The position numbers and the translations under genes were made by a program. A stretch of DNA of 64,000 nucleotides from Aquimarina latercula DSM 2041 (lineage in GTDB: Bacteria; Bacteroidota; Bacteroidia; Flavobacteriales; Flavobacteriaceae). The notes under the pieces are model-generated. The model saw nothing but the letters and a program-made list of their open reading frames with translations. It had not been told where the DNA came from and did not search any database. Below are positions 35,907 through 45,757 of the stretch, piece by piece. The DNA lies in NCBI RefSeq assembly GCF_000430645.1, contig NZ_AUMK01000016.1:1-64000 (forward strand), written 5' to 3'. Within the stretch, counting starts at the first letter, position 1. Every line of letters starts with the position of its first letter.

Positions 35907-37382
35907 TTAAATTACTCGTTTCATAGCCGTCATAGAAGCTCTCAATCTAGCTCCTACCACCTCTATTGGATGATTTCTTAAAGCAGCGTTTACTTCAATT
36001 AACTTTGCGTTATCTACTCCATTGTTCTTACCTTGATCAAATGCTTTTCCGATTACATCGGTATCTATTTTCTTCATAAAGTTTCCTAATAAAGGCTTAC
36101 ACGCATGATCAAATAAATAACAACCATATTCTGCTGTATCAGAAATCACTCTATTCATTTCGAATAATTTTTTACGAGCTATTGTATTTGCGATAAGCGG
36201 TGTTTCGTGTAAAGACTCATAGTAAGCAGATTCTTCAATAATACCAGAAGAAGTCATTGCTTCAAAAGCAAGCTCTACTCCTGCTCTTACCATAGCTACC
36301 ATTAACACTCCATTATCATAAAACTCTTGCTCAGAAATTTCTACATCTCCTGCCGGTGTTTTTTCAAAAGCTGTTTCTCCTGTAGCCGCTCTCCAAGACA
36401 ATAGATTCTTATCATCATTTGCCCAATCCTCCATCATGGTTTTAGAGAAATGTCCTCCTATAATATCATCCATATGCTTTTGGAACAATGGACGCATTAT
36501 TTCTTTTAATTCTTCAGACAATTCAAATGCTTTTATCTTAGAAGGATTAGACAATCTATCCATCATATTCGTAATTCCACCATACTTTAATCCTTCAGTA
36601 ATAGTTTCCCATCCATATTGAATCAGTTTTGAAGCATATCCTGCATCTATTCCTTTTTCAACCATCTTATCAAAACAAAGGATCGATCCGGTCTGCAAAA
36701 GACCACAAAGAATTGTTTGTTCTCCCATTAAATCAGATTTCACTTCTGCTACAAATGAAGATTCTAATACACCTGCTCTATCACCACCAGTACCTACGGC
36801 ATAAGCTTTTGCTTGTGATAACCCGAAACCTTTCGGATCGTTTTCAGGATGCACTGCTATTAATGTTGGTACTCCAAAGCCTCTTTTATACTCTTCTCTA
36901 ACTTCAGAACCTGGACACTTAGGCGCTACCATAATAACCGTAAGATCATCACGTACTTGCATTCCTTCTTCTACGATATTAAATCCATGTGAATACGACA
37001 ATGTCGCTCCTTTTTTCATTAAAGGCATTACAGTATTTACTACTTGAGTATGTTGTTTATCTGGTGTTAGATTAATTACCACATCTGCATTAGGAACTAA
37101 TTCTTCATAAGTTCCTACAGCAAAACCATTCTCTGTAGCATTCTTATAAGATTGTCTCTGTTCTTTGATTGCAGCTTCGCGAAGCGTATATGAAATATCT
37201 AATCCAGAATCTCTCATATTAAGACCTTGATTCAGTCCTTGAGCTCCACAACCTACAATTACTATTTTTTTCCCTTTTAATGCATTGACTCCATCCGTAA
37301 ATTCAGAAGAGTCCATAAATCTACATTTCCCTAATTGTGTTAATTGATCTCTTAATGATAGCGTATTAAAATAATTTGCCAT
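35907..37382 (-). CDS. ilvC: Ketol-acid reductoisomerase, class II (long form)
   Basis: This 491-residue enzyme isomerises and reduces acetolactate and acetohydroxybutyrate using NADPH. The Rossmann glycine motif is [20 protein letters not shown], followed by the NADPH-specific [13 protein letters not shown]. The length and duplicated C-terminal knotted domain match the E. coli class II form (491 residues), unlike the 330-residue class I. Metal-binding acidic residues lie in [12 protein letters not shown]. It lies 81 bases downstream of ilvN. Confidence 0.96.
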   Translation of the reverse strand: MANYFNTLSLRDQLTQLGKCRFMDSSEFTDGVNALKGKKIVIVGCGAQGLNQGLNMRDSGLDISYTLREAAIKEQRQSYKNATENGFAVGTYEELVPNADVVINLTPDKQHTQVVNTVMPLMKKGATLSYSHGFNIVEEGMQVRDDLTVIMVAPKCPGSEVREEYKRGFGVPTLIAVHPENDPKGFGLSQAKAYAVGTGGDRAGVLESSFVAEVKSDLMGEQTILCGLLQTGSILCFDKMVEKGIDAGYASKLIQYGWETITEGLKYGGITNMMDRLSNPSKIKAFELSEELKEIMRPLFQKHMDDIIGGHFSKTMMEDWANDDKNLLSWRAATGETAFEKTPAGDVEISEQEFYDNGVLMVAMVRAGVELAFEAMTSSGIIEESAYYESLHETPLIANTIARKKLFEMNRVISDTAEYGCYLFDHACKPLLGNFMKKIDTDVIGKAFDQGKNNGVDNAKLIEVNAALRNHPIEVVGARLRASMTAMKRVI

Positions 37383-37463
37383 TTCCTTCTAATTTGTGGT
37401 TACTTCCGCTTTTGCGGAAATCTATTTAATTTTGATTTCTAGTTGTTTTTCTTTTTGTAAATA

Positions 37464-37997
37464 TCAAGCTACTTCTATTCCAAAGCTTTCGATTATTTTA
37501 GATATATGCATCTTTTCTTTTGTCACGGCAATTCTACCAGAACGTACAAATTGCATTAACCCATAAGGCTCTAGCTTATCATATAACTCTTCTACTTCCT
37601 TGCGCCTTCCTGTTTTTTCTAATACAAAAAACTCTGGCGTAACAGTTACAATATTGGCATTACTTTCTTTAATAACGTTTTGTATTTGTCGTTCTTCAAA
37701 TAATAATTTAGAAGCAACTTTGAATAGCGCAGTTTCTTGATAGATTGTTTCATCATCTTTATGATAAAAAGCTTTGATAACTTCTATTTGCTTTTCTATC
37801 TGACCTACTAATTTCTTAACCTGTTCTTCTGTTATTTTTACAACAATGGTAAACCGAAAAACATCTTTAATTTCTGAGACTGAAGCAGTCATACTATCTA
37901 AATTGATATGACGCTTTAGAAAGATTGCAGATATCCTATTTAGCAATCCTATATTATTCTCAGTATATACTGATATGGTATAACATTCTCTCTCCAT
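37464..37997 (-). CDS. ilvN: Acetolactate synthase, small regulatory subunit
   Basis: This 177-residue subunit carries an N-terminal ACT domain (about 5-78, YTISVYTENNIGLLNRISAI), which binds valine and gives feedback inhibition, and a C-terminal ACT-like domain (about 85-165). The gene starts two bases after the ilvB stop, so the subunits are translated together in the usual pairing. Length is typical of the Bacteroidota form. Confidence 0.94.
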   Translation of the reverse strand: MERECYTISVYTENNIGLLNRISAIFLKRHINLDSMTASVSEIKDVFRFTIVVKITEEQVKKLVGQIEKQIEVIKAFYHKDDETIYQETALFKVASKLLFEERQIQNVIKESNANIVTVTPEFFVLEKTGRRKEVEELYDKLEPYGLMQFVRSGRIAVTKEKMHISKIIESFGIEVA

Positions 37998-37999
37998 AA

Positions 38000-39733
38000 C
38001 TAACTCAATCTTATATCTGAAACCGATGCTCCTGTTGGGATCATCGGAAATACATTATTTTCCTTTTCTACGCATACTTCTAAAAAGTAAGGTTCTTTTG
38101 AAGCTATCATCTCTTTAATAGCATCTCCTAACTCTTCTCTTTTAGTAACTCTTTTCGCATCAATATGATACCCTTTTGCAATCGTTACAAAATCTGGATT
38201 CACCATTTCCGTGGAAGCATACCTTTTGTCAAAAAACAATTGTTGCCATTGACGCACCATTCCCAAAAAGTCATTATTTAATACCACAATCTTTACAGGA
38301 ACCTTTGTTTGAAAAATAGTTCCCAATTCTTGTATGGTCATTTGATACCCACCATCACCTATGATGGCTACAACTTCTCGTTCTGGAGCTCCCATTTTTG
38401 CTCCGATCGCTGCTGGCAAGGCAAATCCCATAGTTCCTAAACCTCCAGAAGTTACATTACTTTTTGTTCTCACAAATTCTGCATATCGACAAGCAATCAT
38501 TTGATGCTGTCCAACATCAGACACGATCACGGCATCTCCTTTAGTTTCTTCATTAATTCCTCTAAGTACTTCTCCCATAGAAAGACCATCCTTAGAAGGA
38601 TATAATTCTTCTTTGATTACTTTATCATATTCAATAGTATCAAAGTCTTTAAATTCTTGTAACCAAGTTTTATGAGTATTAGACTTTACTAAATCAAGAA
38701 TATCCGACAACGTATTCTTCACATTACCCATAACAGCAACATCTACTTCTACATTTTTATTAACTTCTGCAGGATCTATTTCAAAATGAATAATCTTTGC
38801 CTGTTTAGCATAGGTTTCTAAATTACCAGTAACACGATCATCAAAACGCATTCCTATAGCTATTAACAAATCACATTCATTAGTAAGCTTGTTAGGTCCA
38901 TAGTTACCGTGCATCCCTACCATACCTACATTTAAATCGTGAGAAGTTGGTAATGCTGATAATCCCAAAATTGTCCAAGCAGCAGGAATACCTGCTTTTT
39001 CTACAAAACTTCTTAGTTCCTCTTCTGCTTCACCAAGAATTACACCTTGACCAAAAACAATCATCGGTTTTTTTGCTTCATTAATTAAATCCGCAGCTTG
39101 TTTTAATGTTTCAGGATCCGTTTCAGGAATCGGTTTATAGCTTCGTACTCCTTTACATTTTTGATACTTAAAATCAAGTTCACCAAACTGAGCGTCTTTA
39201 GTTATATCGATCAGAACAGGTCCTGGACGACCTGAGCGCGCAATATAAAATGCTTTGGCTAACACAGAAGGAATATCTTCAGCTTTAGTAACCTGATGAT
39301 TCCATTTAGTAATTGGCGTAGAAATTCCTATAATATCCGTTTCCTGAAAGGCATCAGATCCTAATAAATGAGATCCCACTTGTCCAGTAATACAAACCAT
39401 CGGTGTAGAATCTATTTGAGCGTCTGCTATACCAGTCACAAAATTAGTTGCTCCTGGACCAGATGTAGCTATCGCCACTCCAACTTTTCCACTTGTTCTT
39501 GCATATCCTTGAGCGGCATGAGTCGCACCTTGTTCATGTCTGGTAAGCACGTGATGAAGTTTATCTTGAAACTTATATAGTTCATCATAAACTGGCATAA
39601 TTGCTCCTCCAGGATATCCATAAATTAAATCCACACCTTCTGCAAGTAAACAATGTATTACTGCTTCTGCACCTGTCATATGACCCGTGGTTTCTTTTGC
39701 TTCTTTTTCTATTGTCTGCGTTTGTGTTTCCAT
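38000..39733 (-). CDS. ilvB: Acetolactate synthase, large catalytic subunit
   Basis: This 577-residue thiamine diphosphate enzyme condenses pyruvate with pyruvate or 2-oxobutanoate. Motifs seen are GYPGGAIMPVYDEL with the family Glu nearby in RHEQGATHAAQGYAR, and the ThDP/magnesium motif GDGGYQMTIQELGTIF then NNDFLGMVRQWQ. FAD-binding and beta domains are present at normal length. Translation is coupled to ilvN. The start lies 42 bases after the ilvD stop. Confidence 0.96.
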   Translation of the reverse strand: METQTQTIEKEAKETTGHMTGAEAVIHCLLAEGVDLIYGYPGGAIMPVYDELYKFQDKLHHVLTRHEQGATHAAQGYARTSGKVGVAIATSGPGATNFVTGIADAQIDSTPMVCITGQVGSHLLGSDAFQETDIIGISTPITKWNHQVTKAEDIPSVLAKAFYIARSGRPGPVLIDITKDAQFGELDFKYQKCKGVRSYKPIPETDPETLKQAADLINEAKKPMIVFGQGVILGEAEEELRSFVEKAGIPAAWTILGLSALPTSHDLNVGMVGMHGNYGPNKLTNECDLLIAIGMRFDDRVTGNLETYAKQAKIIHFEIDPAEVNKNVEVDVAVMGNVKNTLSDILDLVKSNTHKTWLQEFKDFDTIEYDKVIKEELYPSKDGLSMGEVLRGINEETKGDAVIVSDVGQHQMIACRYAEFVRTKSNVTSGGLGTMGFALPAAIGAKMGAPEREVVAIIGDGGYQMTIQELGTIFQTKVPVKIVVLNNDFLGMVRQWQQLFFDKRYASTEMVNPDFVTIAKGYHIDAKRVTKREELGDAIKEMIASKEPYFLEVCVEKENNVFPMIPTGASVSDIRLS

Positions 39734-39775
39734 TACGCTATATATTTTTATATTTCAGTCATGCTGAAATGTTCT

Positions 39776-41452
39776 TTAGAACTCATCTGTAACACATCCT
39801 CGTGATGCAGATGAAACTGTATTGGCATATTTATACAAAACTCCTTTTTTGAATTTCAATGGTGGTTGAACCCAAGAAGCTTTTCTTCTTTTAATTTCTT
39901 CCTCTTTTATAGCGACTGTGATAGAATTTGTTTCTGCATCGATTGTAATAACATCTCCATCTTCTACTAATGCAATCAAACCACCTTCTTGTGCTTCTGG
40001 AGTGATATGCCCTACTACAAACCCGTGCGTTCCGCCAGAGAATCTTCCGTCAGTAATTAATGCAACATCTTTACCAAGGCCCGCTCCCATGATTGCCGCT
40101 GTTGGTTTTAACATTTCTGGCATTCCGGGACCTCCTTTAGGACCTTCGTACCGTATGACGACTACATTACCTTTTTCTACTAATCCATCTCTTATACCAT
40201 CATTAGCATCATATTCACTATTAAAGACTTTTGCTTTCCCTTGAAAACGAAGTCCTTCTTTTCCTGTAATTTTAGCAACACAACCATCTTCAGCCAGATT
40301 ACCAAACATAATTCTTAAATGACCTGTTGGTTTGATTGGATTTTCTAATGGTTTTATTACATCTTGCCCCTCTGTAAGATCTGGAACATCTAATAAATTC
40401 TCGGCTAGTGTTTTTCCTGTTACTGTTAGACAATCTCCATGCAATAACCCCTTCTTTAATAAATATTTAAGTACTGCAGGAACACCTCCTACTGCATGCA
40501 CATCTTCCATCAAATATTTCCCACTTGGTTTTAAATCCGCTAAGAATGGAGTTTCATCACTTATTCTTTGAAAATCCGCTAACGTAAACTCTACATCTGC
40601 AGCCCTAGCTATTGCCAGAAAATGCAATACCGCATTCGTAGAACCTCCAAGTACAGTTACCAAACGAATCGCATTTTCTAAGGATTTTTTGGTTACAATA
40701 TCTAATGGCTTAATATCTTTTTCTAAAAGAGTTCGCATCGCACGTCCTGCCGCGATACTTTCTTCTTCTTTATTTTTACTAATTGCTGGATTTGAAGAAT
40801 TATAAGGCAAAGACATTCCTAAGGCTTCGATTGCAGAAGCCATTGTATTTGCTGTATACATTCCTCCACAGGCACCTGCTCCGGGAACGGCTTTTTTAAT
40901 TACGCTTTTATATTCACTATTCTCCATAGTTCCAGCTACCTTCTCTCCCCAAGCTTCAAACGCCGAAACAATATCCAGTTTCTTTCCTTCGTGACATCCA
41001 GAAGCTATAGTTCCTCCATACACTAAAATTGATGGTCGGTTTAATCGAATCATAGCCATCAACGCACCTGGCATATTTTTATCACATCCTACTACAGTGA
41101 CCATACCATCATAAGACATTGCCTGAACAACTGTCTCCATAGAATCAGCAATTACATCTCTAGAAGGTAACGAAAAACGCATTCCGGGAGTTCCCATAGA
41201 AATACCATCACTAACACCAATCGTATTGAATATTAGACCAACAACATCTTCTTCTTTTGTTCCTTGCTTTACTAATTTTGCCAAATCATTAAGATGCATA
41301 TTACAAGGATTACCTTCATAACCTGTACTTGCAATTCCCACTAGAGGCTTGTTAAAATCTTCATCAGTCAAGCCAATTGCATGAAGCATTGCTTGCGCTG
41401 CTGGTTGTGTATCGTCCTGTGTTACCTGTTTACTATATTTATTAATACTCAT
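39776..41452 (-). CDS. ilvD: Dihydroxy-acid dehydratase
   Basis: This 558-residue iron-sulfur enzyme dehydrates dihydroxy acids to 2-oxo acids of the Val and Ile pathways. Cluster-ligating cysteines are seen at [18 protein letters not shown] and [12 protein letters not shown], with the catalytic region [17 protein letters not shown] near the C-terminus. It is the first structural gene of the operon, starting about 250 bases after the second of two terminator hairpins and leader peptides. Confidence 0.96.
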   Translation of the reverse strand: MSINKYSKQVTQDDTQPAAQAMLHAIGLTDEDFNKPLVGIASTGYEGNPCNMHLNDLAKLVKQGTKEEDVVGLIFNTIGVSDGISMGTPGMRFSLPSRDVIADSMETVVQAMSYDGMVTVVGCDKNMPGALMAMIRLNRPSILVYGGTIASGCHEGKKLDIVSAFEAWGEKVAGTMENSEYKSVIKKAVPGAGACGGMYTANTMASAIEALGMSLPYNSSNPAISKNKEEESIAAGRAMRTLLEKDIKPLDIVTKKSLENAIRLVTVLGGSTNAVLHFLAIARAADVEFTLADFQRISDETPFLADLKPSGKYLMEDVHAVGGVPAVLKYLLKKGLLHGDCLTVTGKTLAENLLDVPDLTEGQDVIKPLENPIKPTGHLRIMFGNLAEDGCVAKITGKEGLRFQGKAKVFNSEYDANDGIRDGLVEKGNVVVIRYEGPKGGPGMPEMLKPTAAIMGAGLGKDVALITDGRFSGGTHGFVVGHITPEAQEGGLIALVEDGDVITIDAETNSITVAIKEEEIKRRKASWVQPPLKFKKGVLYKYANTVSSASRGCVTDEF

Positions 41453-41699
41453 CCTTTTTGAATGTGAATTTTTTGATAATTATCTAAAATTTTAACTGGT
41501 TTTTTATCAAATTCATATTTAATCAAATAAACCTTAGCATAAAATTATTTCGTAATGACTAAACTGTTGAATTTTATTCAATAAGCTTACAACATCCAAC
41601 TACCACTAAACATGTCTTAACAATTGATATACAGATGTTTATATTCATTTTATTTACAATCACTATTTGTTAAATTTTTATTTTATTATAGATTCTAGC

Positions 41700-41737
41700 A
41701 AAAAAAATCCCTTCCAGAAACGAAAGGGATTTTTGTT
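41700..41737 (-). terminator. Attenuator terminator 2 of the ilv leader
   Basis: AAAAATCCCTT pairs with AAGGGATTTTT around a short loop on the minus strand, followed by a T run. Upstream, AGGGATATT (complement at 41753-41761, immediately past leader peptide 2) can instead pair with the left arm AAAAATCCCT, which makes an alternative antiterminator. Confidence 0.85.
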
Positions 41738-41761
41738 TAATACGTAAGATCAATATCCCTA

Positions 41762-41833
41762 TCATCCTGATGAAATAATCACCACGATACTAATAATATT
41801 GACAATAATGATATTTTGTATTTGTATTTTCAT
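41762..41833 (-). CDS. ilv leader peptide 2
   Basis: A 23-codon frame starts at the ATG at 41833. It reads MKIQIQNIIIVNIISIVVII then SSG, with ten Ile and three Val of 23 residues and no Leu. This composition is characteristic of a branched-chain amino-acid attenuator peptide, whose codons stall the ribosome when Ile/Val-tRNA is short. Stop TGA is at 41762, directly before the antiterminator segment and the 41700-41737 terminator. It is far below usual ORF cut-offs. It is probably not a functional protein, only a translated sensor. Confidence 0.85.
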   Translation of the reverse strand: MKIQIQNIIIVNIISIVVIISSG

Positions 41834-41848
41834 TTTTAAATATGGTTC

Positions 41849-41884
41849 AAAAAAAATCCCTTCTAAATTAAGAAGGGATTTTTA
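41849..41884 (-). terminator. Attenuator terminator 1 of the ilv leader
   Basis: AAAAATCCCTTCT and AGAAGGGATTTTT pair perfectly (13 bases) around a six-base loop, with a T run on the minus strand. The leader RNA just past peptide 1 contains AGAAGGG, which can pair with the CCCTTCT arm and so compete with termination. Confidence 0.9.
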
Positions 41885-41911
41885 ATATATTGTAAATTAC
41901 AAATACCCTTC

Positions 41912-41977
41912 TCATCGCAGTGAAATAATCACGACGTTGATAATGATATTAATAATATTAGTGTTGTTCTTTTTCAT
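41912..41977 (-). CDS. ilv leader peptide 1
   Basis: A 21-codon frame starts at the ATG at 41977. It reads MKKNNTNIINIIINVVIISL then R, with seven Ile and two Val plus one Leu. The run VVIIS is shared with leader peptide 2, at the same distance from the stop. Stop TGA is at 41912. It is followed by AGAAGGG and the perfect terminator at 41849-41884. Asn is also frequent, which may be only AT-rich codon use. It is the first of the two leaders met by RNA polymerase. Confidence 0.82.
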   Translation of the reverse strand: MKKNNTNIINIIINVVIISLR

Positions 41978-41985
41978 GTATGCCG

Positions 41986-42017
41986 TAAATATAACGAAAT
42001 ATATTTTTGAAAAACAA
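41986..42017 (-). promoter_or_regulatory. Candidate promoter of the ilv leader/operon
   Basis: On the minus strand a TTG (42015-42017) is followed after 21 bases by TATATTTA (41986-41993), close to the Bacteroidota -33 TTG / -7 TAnnTTTG arrangement. The leader peptide 1 ATG begins only 8 bases past the box, so that leader may be translated from a very short or leaderless 5' end. Confidence 0.45.
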
Positions 42018-42040
42018 ATTGTATTTAATAAACGAAGATA

Positions 42041-42697
42041 TTAATCCAACTTAAATAAATTATTTTTCATACAATATATAACCAAACCAACTCGAGTCTT
42101 AACTTGAAGTTTTTTAAATACCGATTCCCTATAATTTTCAATTGTTTTAGGACTAAGATTCATTTCGCCAGCAATGCTTTTATATGTTAATTCTGAGCAT
42201 GCATACTTTAAAAAAGTCCACTCTCTATCAGTTAACTTATCTGCTAGATTTTGACCAATATCTGCATCCGTTTTTTCAGAGTATTTTAACGCCGTTTCTA
42301 TTTTACTAGAATAATAAAATCCTTGCTCTATTACCATTTTCATAGCAAACTCGAAGTTCTCAGGATGAATATCTTTTAATAAATATCCTCTCGCTCCTGC
42401 TCTTAGCATTTTTATAATAGTCTCCTCATCATCTTCCATCGTCAATGCTAACACCTTCTGCTCCGGTTGATTTTCTTTTAACCATTGCATCGTCTGGATA
42501 CCATCCATAACCGGCATTTTTACATCTAGCAATATTAATTCGGGCTTCTTTCTTTTATGTAGATAATATTGTGTTAGTTCTTTTCCGTTTTTTAAAATAG
42601 CTAACACCTCATACCCTTCTAGATTAGTAATAAGACTTTCTAGTGATTGTGCGAATAGAAGATGATCATCTACAATAACTACCGTTTTTTTCTTCAT
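42041..42697 (-). CDS. NarL-family response regulator
   Basis: This 218-residue regulator has a receiver domain (about 1-125) with VIVDDHLLF, the acceptor Asp in LILLDVKMPVMDG, the switch LTMED and the Lys in LLKDI, and a C-terminal GerE helix-turn-helix (about 150-210) with LTDREWTFLKYACSE and MNLSPKTIENYRESVFKKL. It is the last of four genes encoding an unknown protein, a membrane sensor, a kinase and this regulator. It starts 16 bases after the kinase stop. Confidence 0.93.
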   Translation of the reverse strand: MKKKTVVIVDDHLLFAQSLESLITNLEGYEVLAILKNGKELTQYYLHKRKKPELILLDVKMPVMDGIQTMQWLKENQPEQKVLALTMEDDEETIIKMLRAGARGYLLKDIHPENFEFAMKMVIEQGFYYSSKIETALKYSEKTDADIGQNLADKLTDREWTFLKYACSELTYKSIAGEMNLSPKTIENYRESVFKKLQVKTRVGLVIYCMKNNLFKLD

Positions 42698-42713
42698 TTC
42701 CGTTTAAGTTTTA

Positions 42714-43502
42714 TTAAACTTTGTCCTCTTCTTTAAATGGATATCGCAAGGTAAGCAATACTCCTTTACCGGACTCAGAAAAACAATCTAAACTTGCATT
42801 AACAAGAGACGCCCTACTTTTCATATTTAGTAATCCAGAGTTGGCTTGTACTGATTCCATATCATACCCCACACCATCATCTTTTATAACAATGGTCAAA
42901 TCCTGAGGAGTATAATTTAATTTTACTAGTAGATGTGATGCTTCTGCATGCTTAATAGTATTAGAGAAAAACTCCTGAACAATACGATATATAATAATTT
43001 CATCTTTAGGATTGATAAGCACTTCTTCTCCATCTACAATTAACTCGGGAGTTAAAAAATTCAGTTTTTTGAATCTGTCTAATTCCACTTGGATGGATTT
43101 TTCTAACCCTATATTTTGGATAACCTCATGATTTAAGGTTTTTGATAGGTTTCTTATTTCTTGTAGACTGTCGCCTACCAAACCTCTTATATCTTGCACA
43201 GATTCCTTGATTTTAGGCTCTAGATTAGAGCTTAGGATATTGATCTGCATCACTGCAGTAGATAACAACTGACCAATATTATCGTGCAGCTCCCAACTTA
43301 CATTTTTTAATGTTTGTTCTTGGATCTCTAATTTGGAGTTTTGTAGTTCTTCTTCGAAACGTTGCTGTGCTTTAAATTTTTCTAACAAAAGTTTGTTTTT
43401 TCGTCTCTGGAAAGCAACAAAAAATATAATACCGAATATCACAAAGAATAAGATAATAGCAGTAAAATAAACTAATAATAAGATTTGTTCTTTTTCGAGC
43501 AT
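42714..43502 (-). CDS. Sensor histidine kinase (HisKA_3 type) with one transmembrane helix
   Basis: This 262-residue kinase starts at the ATG at 43502, chosen over an upstream TTG at 43526 because it places the hydrophobic helix (about 3-28) at the N-terminus. A coiled coil follows, then the acceptor His in NVSWELHDNIGQLLSTAVMQ, and a HATPase domain with RIVQEFFSNTIKHAEAS (N box) and IVIKDDGVGYDM (G1). There is no extracellular sensing domain. Its start overlaps the 3' end of a seven-helix membrane protein gene by 31 bases, which probably supplies the sensor. Confidence 0.9.
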   Translation of the reverse strand: MLEKEQILLLVYFTAIILFFVIFGIIFFVAFQRRKNKLLLEKFKAQQRFEEELQNSKLEIQEQTLKNVSWELHDNIGQLLSTAVMQINILSSNLEPKIKESVQDIRGLVGDSLQEIRNLSKTLNHEVIQNIGLEKSIQVELDRFKKLNFLTPELIVDGEEVLINPKDEIIIYRIVQEFFSNTIKHAEASHLLVKLNYTPQDLTIVIKDDGVGYDMESVQANSGLLNMKSRASLVNASLDCFSESGKGVLLTLRYPFKEEDKV

Positions 43503-44185
43503 ACAATGAAACCTAGAATATAACAAGTATACATAAAAATATTAGCTAATGTCAAAATTATTCTTTGAATCTCAACAAATTCCTCACTTTTAGAATTACT
43601 ATAATACGTGTCATAGATAAAAATAGGATTAACTACTAAATGAAACACCAATGCTCCAATGGAGACATAAAAAGGTATGTTTTTATAAAAATTAAGTATT
43701 TTATCACTCTTTAATAATTGAAAATAAAAGTAAATAACAGAAAACAATAATAACAATGTACCCAAAATATCAGTAAAAGATGAAATAGCCTCGAAAAAAA
43801 TTCCTGAAAAAATCAAGTTTAAAATAGCTAAGAAAAGATAAATAATAAATAAAAAACCTGCATACCTAGCATTCTTCTTATCCTCTATTAACGATGAAAA
43901 GTAAAAAAGATAAAAACCATAACTTATTACCTGATATATATTATAAATCCAAATGTTATCCTCAAATAATGTCCCTCTTAAGAAAGAAAAAAAATCCAAA
44001 TAAAAAATACTAGCTGGTAGCCACCCAAAAACTAATTCCACGGAAACAGTAAACCACAAATAATACACAAAGTACCGAGATAATTGATCATCACGATACT
44101 TTGTTAAATAAAAAATTCCTATTACTGCACCTAATATTTCAAAGACATTAATAATTATTTGTGTAGTAACAACCAGATCGTACAT
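43472..44185 (-). CDS. Seven-helix membrane protein, probable sensor partner
   Basis: This 237-residue polytopic protein has about seven helices, rich in Phe, Tyr and Ile, with no known catalytic motif. Layout resembles the 7TM sensor modules (7TMR-like) sometimes fused to the N-terminus of HisKA_3 kinases. Here the module is encoded separately and its 3' end overlaps the kinase start by 31 bases. Translational coupling suggests a membrane complex with that kinase. The ligand is unknown. Confidence 0.7.
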   Translation of the reverse strand: MYDLVVTTQIIINVFEILGAVIGIFYLTKYRDDQLSRYFVYYLWFTVSVELVFGWLPASIFYLDFFSFLRGTLFEDNIWIYNIYQVISYGFYLFYFSSLIEDKKNARYAGFLFIIYLFLAILNLIFSGIFFEAISSFTDILGTLLLLFSVIYFYFQLLKSDKILNFYKNIPFYVSIGALVFHLVVNPIFIYDTYYSNSKSEEFVEIQRIILTLANIFMYTCYILGFIVCSKKNKSYY

Positions 44186-44197
44186 CCAAATAACGAT

Positions 44198-44599
44198 TTA
44201 ATAATCAAAGGGAGGGTTACCACTACCACCTCTATTAAAAGCAGGAATATCATAATTATTTTCTGGATCACCACCATCTTTACCAGATGCACCGGGACGT
44301 GATCCCGTTGCCGCAAAGAATAAAGTAGAATACCCCTTTTTCATTTTACATTTGGACTCCGAATACGCACCTAAATACACTCTGATTCCCGGATCTTTAA
44401 TTCCTTGTTCTTCTGATTTCTGTTTTACATAAGCTAAATATTCCTCTAACTCAGCAACCGACCAATGAAATTCACGTGCATCTTCAAATCCTAATTTCTT
44501 TTGTAGACGTTTTCCTCTTTTCTTACACCAGTTATCATGAAGCTCTCTAGCTTCATCTACATTAATACACTTCTGGGGTTTTTGTACTTTTTTTGCCAT
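44198..44599 (-). CDS. Small soluble protein of unknown function in the two-component operon
   Basis: This 133-residue protein has a basic N-terminal helical region (DEARELHDNWCKKRGKRLQK) and a central acidic helix (SVAELEEYLAYVKQKSEEQG). The beta part GIRVYLGAYSESKCKMK includes a SKCKMKKGYS stretch, and the C-terminus is Gly/Pro/Asn-rich and flexible. No signal peptide. Its gene is 12 bases upstream of the membrane sensor gene, so it is probably part of the signalling unit. I do not recognise a family. Confidence 0.65.
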   Translation of the reverse strand: MAKKVQKPQKCINVDEARELHDNWCKKRGKRLQKKLGFEDAREFHWSVAELEEYLAYVKQKSEEQGIKDPGIRVYLGAYSESKCKMKKGYSTLFFAATGSRPGASGKDGGDPENNYDIPAFNRGGSGNPPFDY

Positions 44600-44758
44600 A
44601 ATAATATCATTTATTGGGTTATCGTTGCTAATATATTTAAAAATCTAAGTTTTACACAAATAACTAGACCCTTTTACAGAATTAATTTACGGCAAAACCA
44701 CATATTCAACCACTTGTTTTACAGTGAATTAACTAATGATACGCAAAAATAAAAAAAG

Positions 44759-44808
44759 CTACAAAAGGGGCTTTTCCCCCTACTGCAAAAGGTGATTTTA
44801 CCCCTAAC
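44759..44808. repeat. Two tandem copies of a GGGG-TTTT-CCCC-type element
   Basis: CTACAAAAGGGGCTTTTCCC is followed directly by a second related unit, CTGCAAAAGGTGATTTTACC, each ending in a C run and CTA. Each unit is partly palindromic. They lie about 160-210 bases upstream of the first gene of the 44599-42041 signalling operon and may be operator sites. Apart from these repeats the 303-base gap (44600-44902) shows nothing. Confidence 0.4.
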
Positions 44809-44902
44809 TAATTTTCACAAAAACAATTAAACCAATCCATTACAGATTATATCGCTCACTTCTAAAGGCATTAAAAAATCACATATTAGATAGAATTTCG
44901 AC

Positions 44903-45757
44903 TCAATTAATCATATCAAAATCTATTTTATCTCCAGTCCGCTTCTGTGCTATAACATTAATAGATTCTTTTGTTAATTGTAAAATTCTAGGATATCCAC
45001 CAGTAGTTTGACAATCTCTCATCAAAACAATCAACCGACCCGATGGAGTTAACTGAACCGTACCTGGTAAAACAGGAGATGATAACATCGATGATAAATC
45101 ATTTTCTAATGCTTCTTCTAAACTTATAGCCATCCGATTTCTAATATCTGAAATCGTAAAATCATGATTTAACAATATGTCCTTTTGCGTATCAGACAAC
45201 ATATCAAACTCTGGTCCCTTATAGACATGTAAACTATCTAATTCATTCCAAAAAACAGTACTAGAAACTAAAGAATTTAATGTCGAAAATCGACTAAAAC
45301 CATTATAAGCAATCATGTCATTTTTAAACAACCTTGAAAACTTGGTTATTTGATTATATTGAGATCTGCTATTCAAAACAAATTCTGACAAAAAACCTGA
45401 AAAAATTCCTACATATCCATACACCCCATTTCGAACATTTTTAAACTTCAAAACATCATCTTTTTCAATTTTAATTTGCGAATTCATTTTACAAGGAACA
45501 TCATTTAGGTACGGATCACAAATCGCACCAGTAATCGAAACAATAGTGTTCTGATGAAATTTTAAAACTGGCGGAACCAATGTCCATTCTAAAACAGCAG
45601 AATTTTCCTCATTATTTAAAATTGCATTTACCAAAAAGAAAGATCGTAAATCCATAGCTCCACTCTTTGGCACTCCATATTTAGAATAACCAAAACGCCC
45701 ACCATCCTGAATAGTTGTATACACCCCTGAAGACAACAACTCTACCTTTCCTTTCAT
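44903..45757 (-). CDS. pxpC: 5-oxoprolinase subunit C
   Basis: This 284-residue protein of the KipA/PxpC biotin-dependent carboxylase-like family is one of three subunits of prokaryotic ATP-dependent 5-oxoprolinase, which opens 5-oxoproline to glutamate. Motifs are TTIQDGGRFGYSKYGVPKSG with MDLRSF, and the C-terminal MRDCQTTGGYPRILQL. The start overlaps the pxpB stop by four bases, so translation is coupled. Length is a little under E. coli YbgK (310). Confidence 0.94.
   Translation of the reverse strand: MKGKVELLSSGVYTTIQDGGRFGYSKYGVPKSGAMDLRSFFLVNAILNNEENSAVLEWTLVPPVLKFHQNTIVSITGAICDPYLNDVPCKMNSQIKIEKDDVLKFKNVRNGVYGYVGIFSGFLSEFVLNSRSQYNQITKFSRLFKNDMIAYNGFSRFSTLNSLVSSTVFWNELDSLHVYKGPEFDMLSDTQKDILLNHDFTISDIRNRMAISLEEALENDLSSMLSSPVLPGTVQLTPSGRLIVLMRDCQTTGGYPRILQLTKESINVIAQKRTGDKIDFDMIN

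Noticed and set aside
43503..43526. Upstream TTG (43526) as start of the histidine kinase
   Set aside because: It would add eight charged and polar residues in front of the membrane helix, while the ATG at 43502 gives a normal N-terminus.
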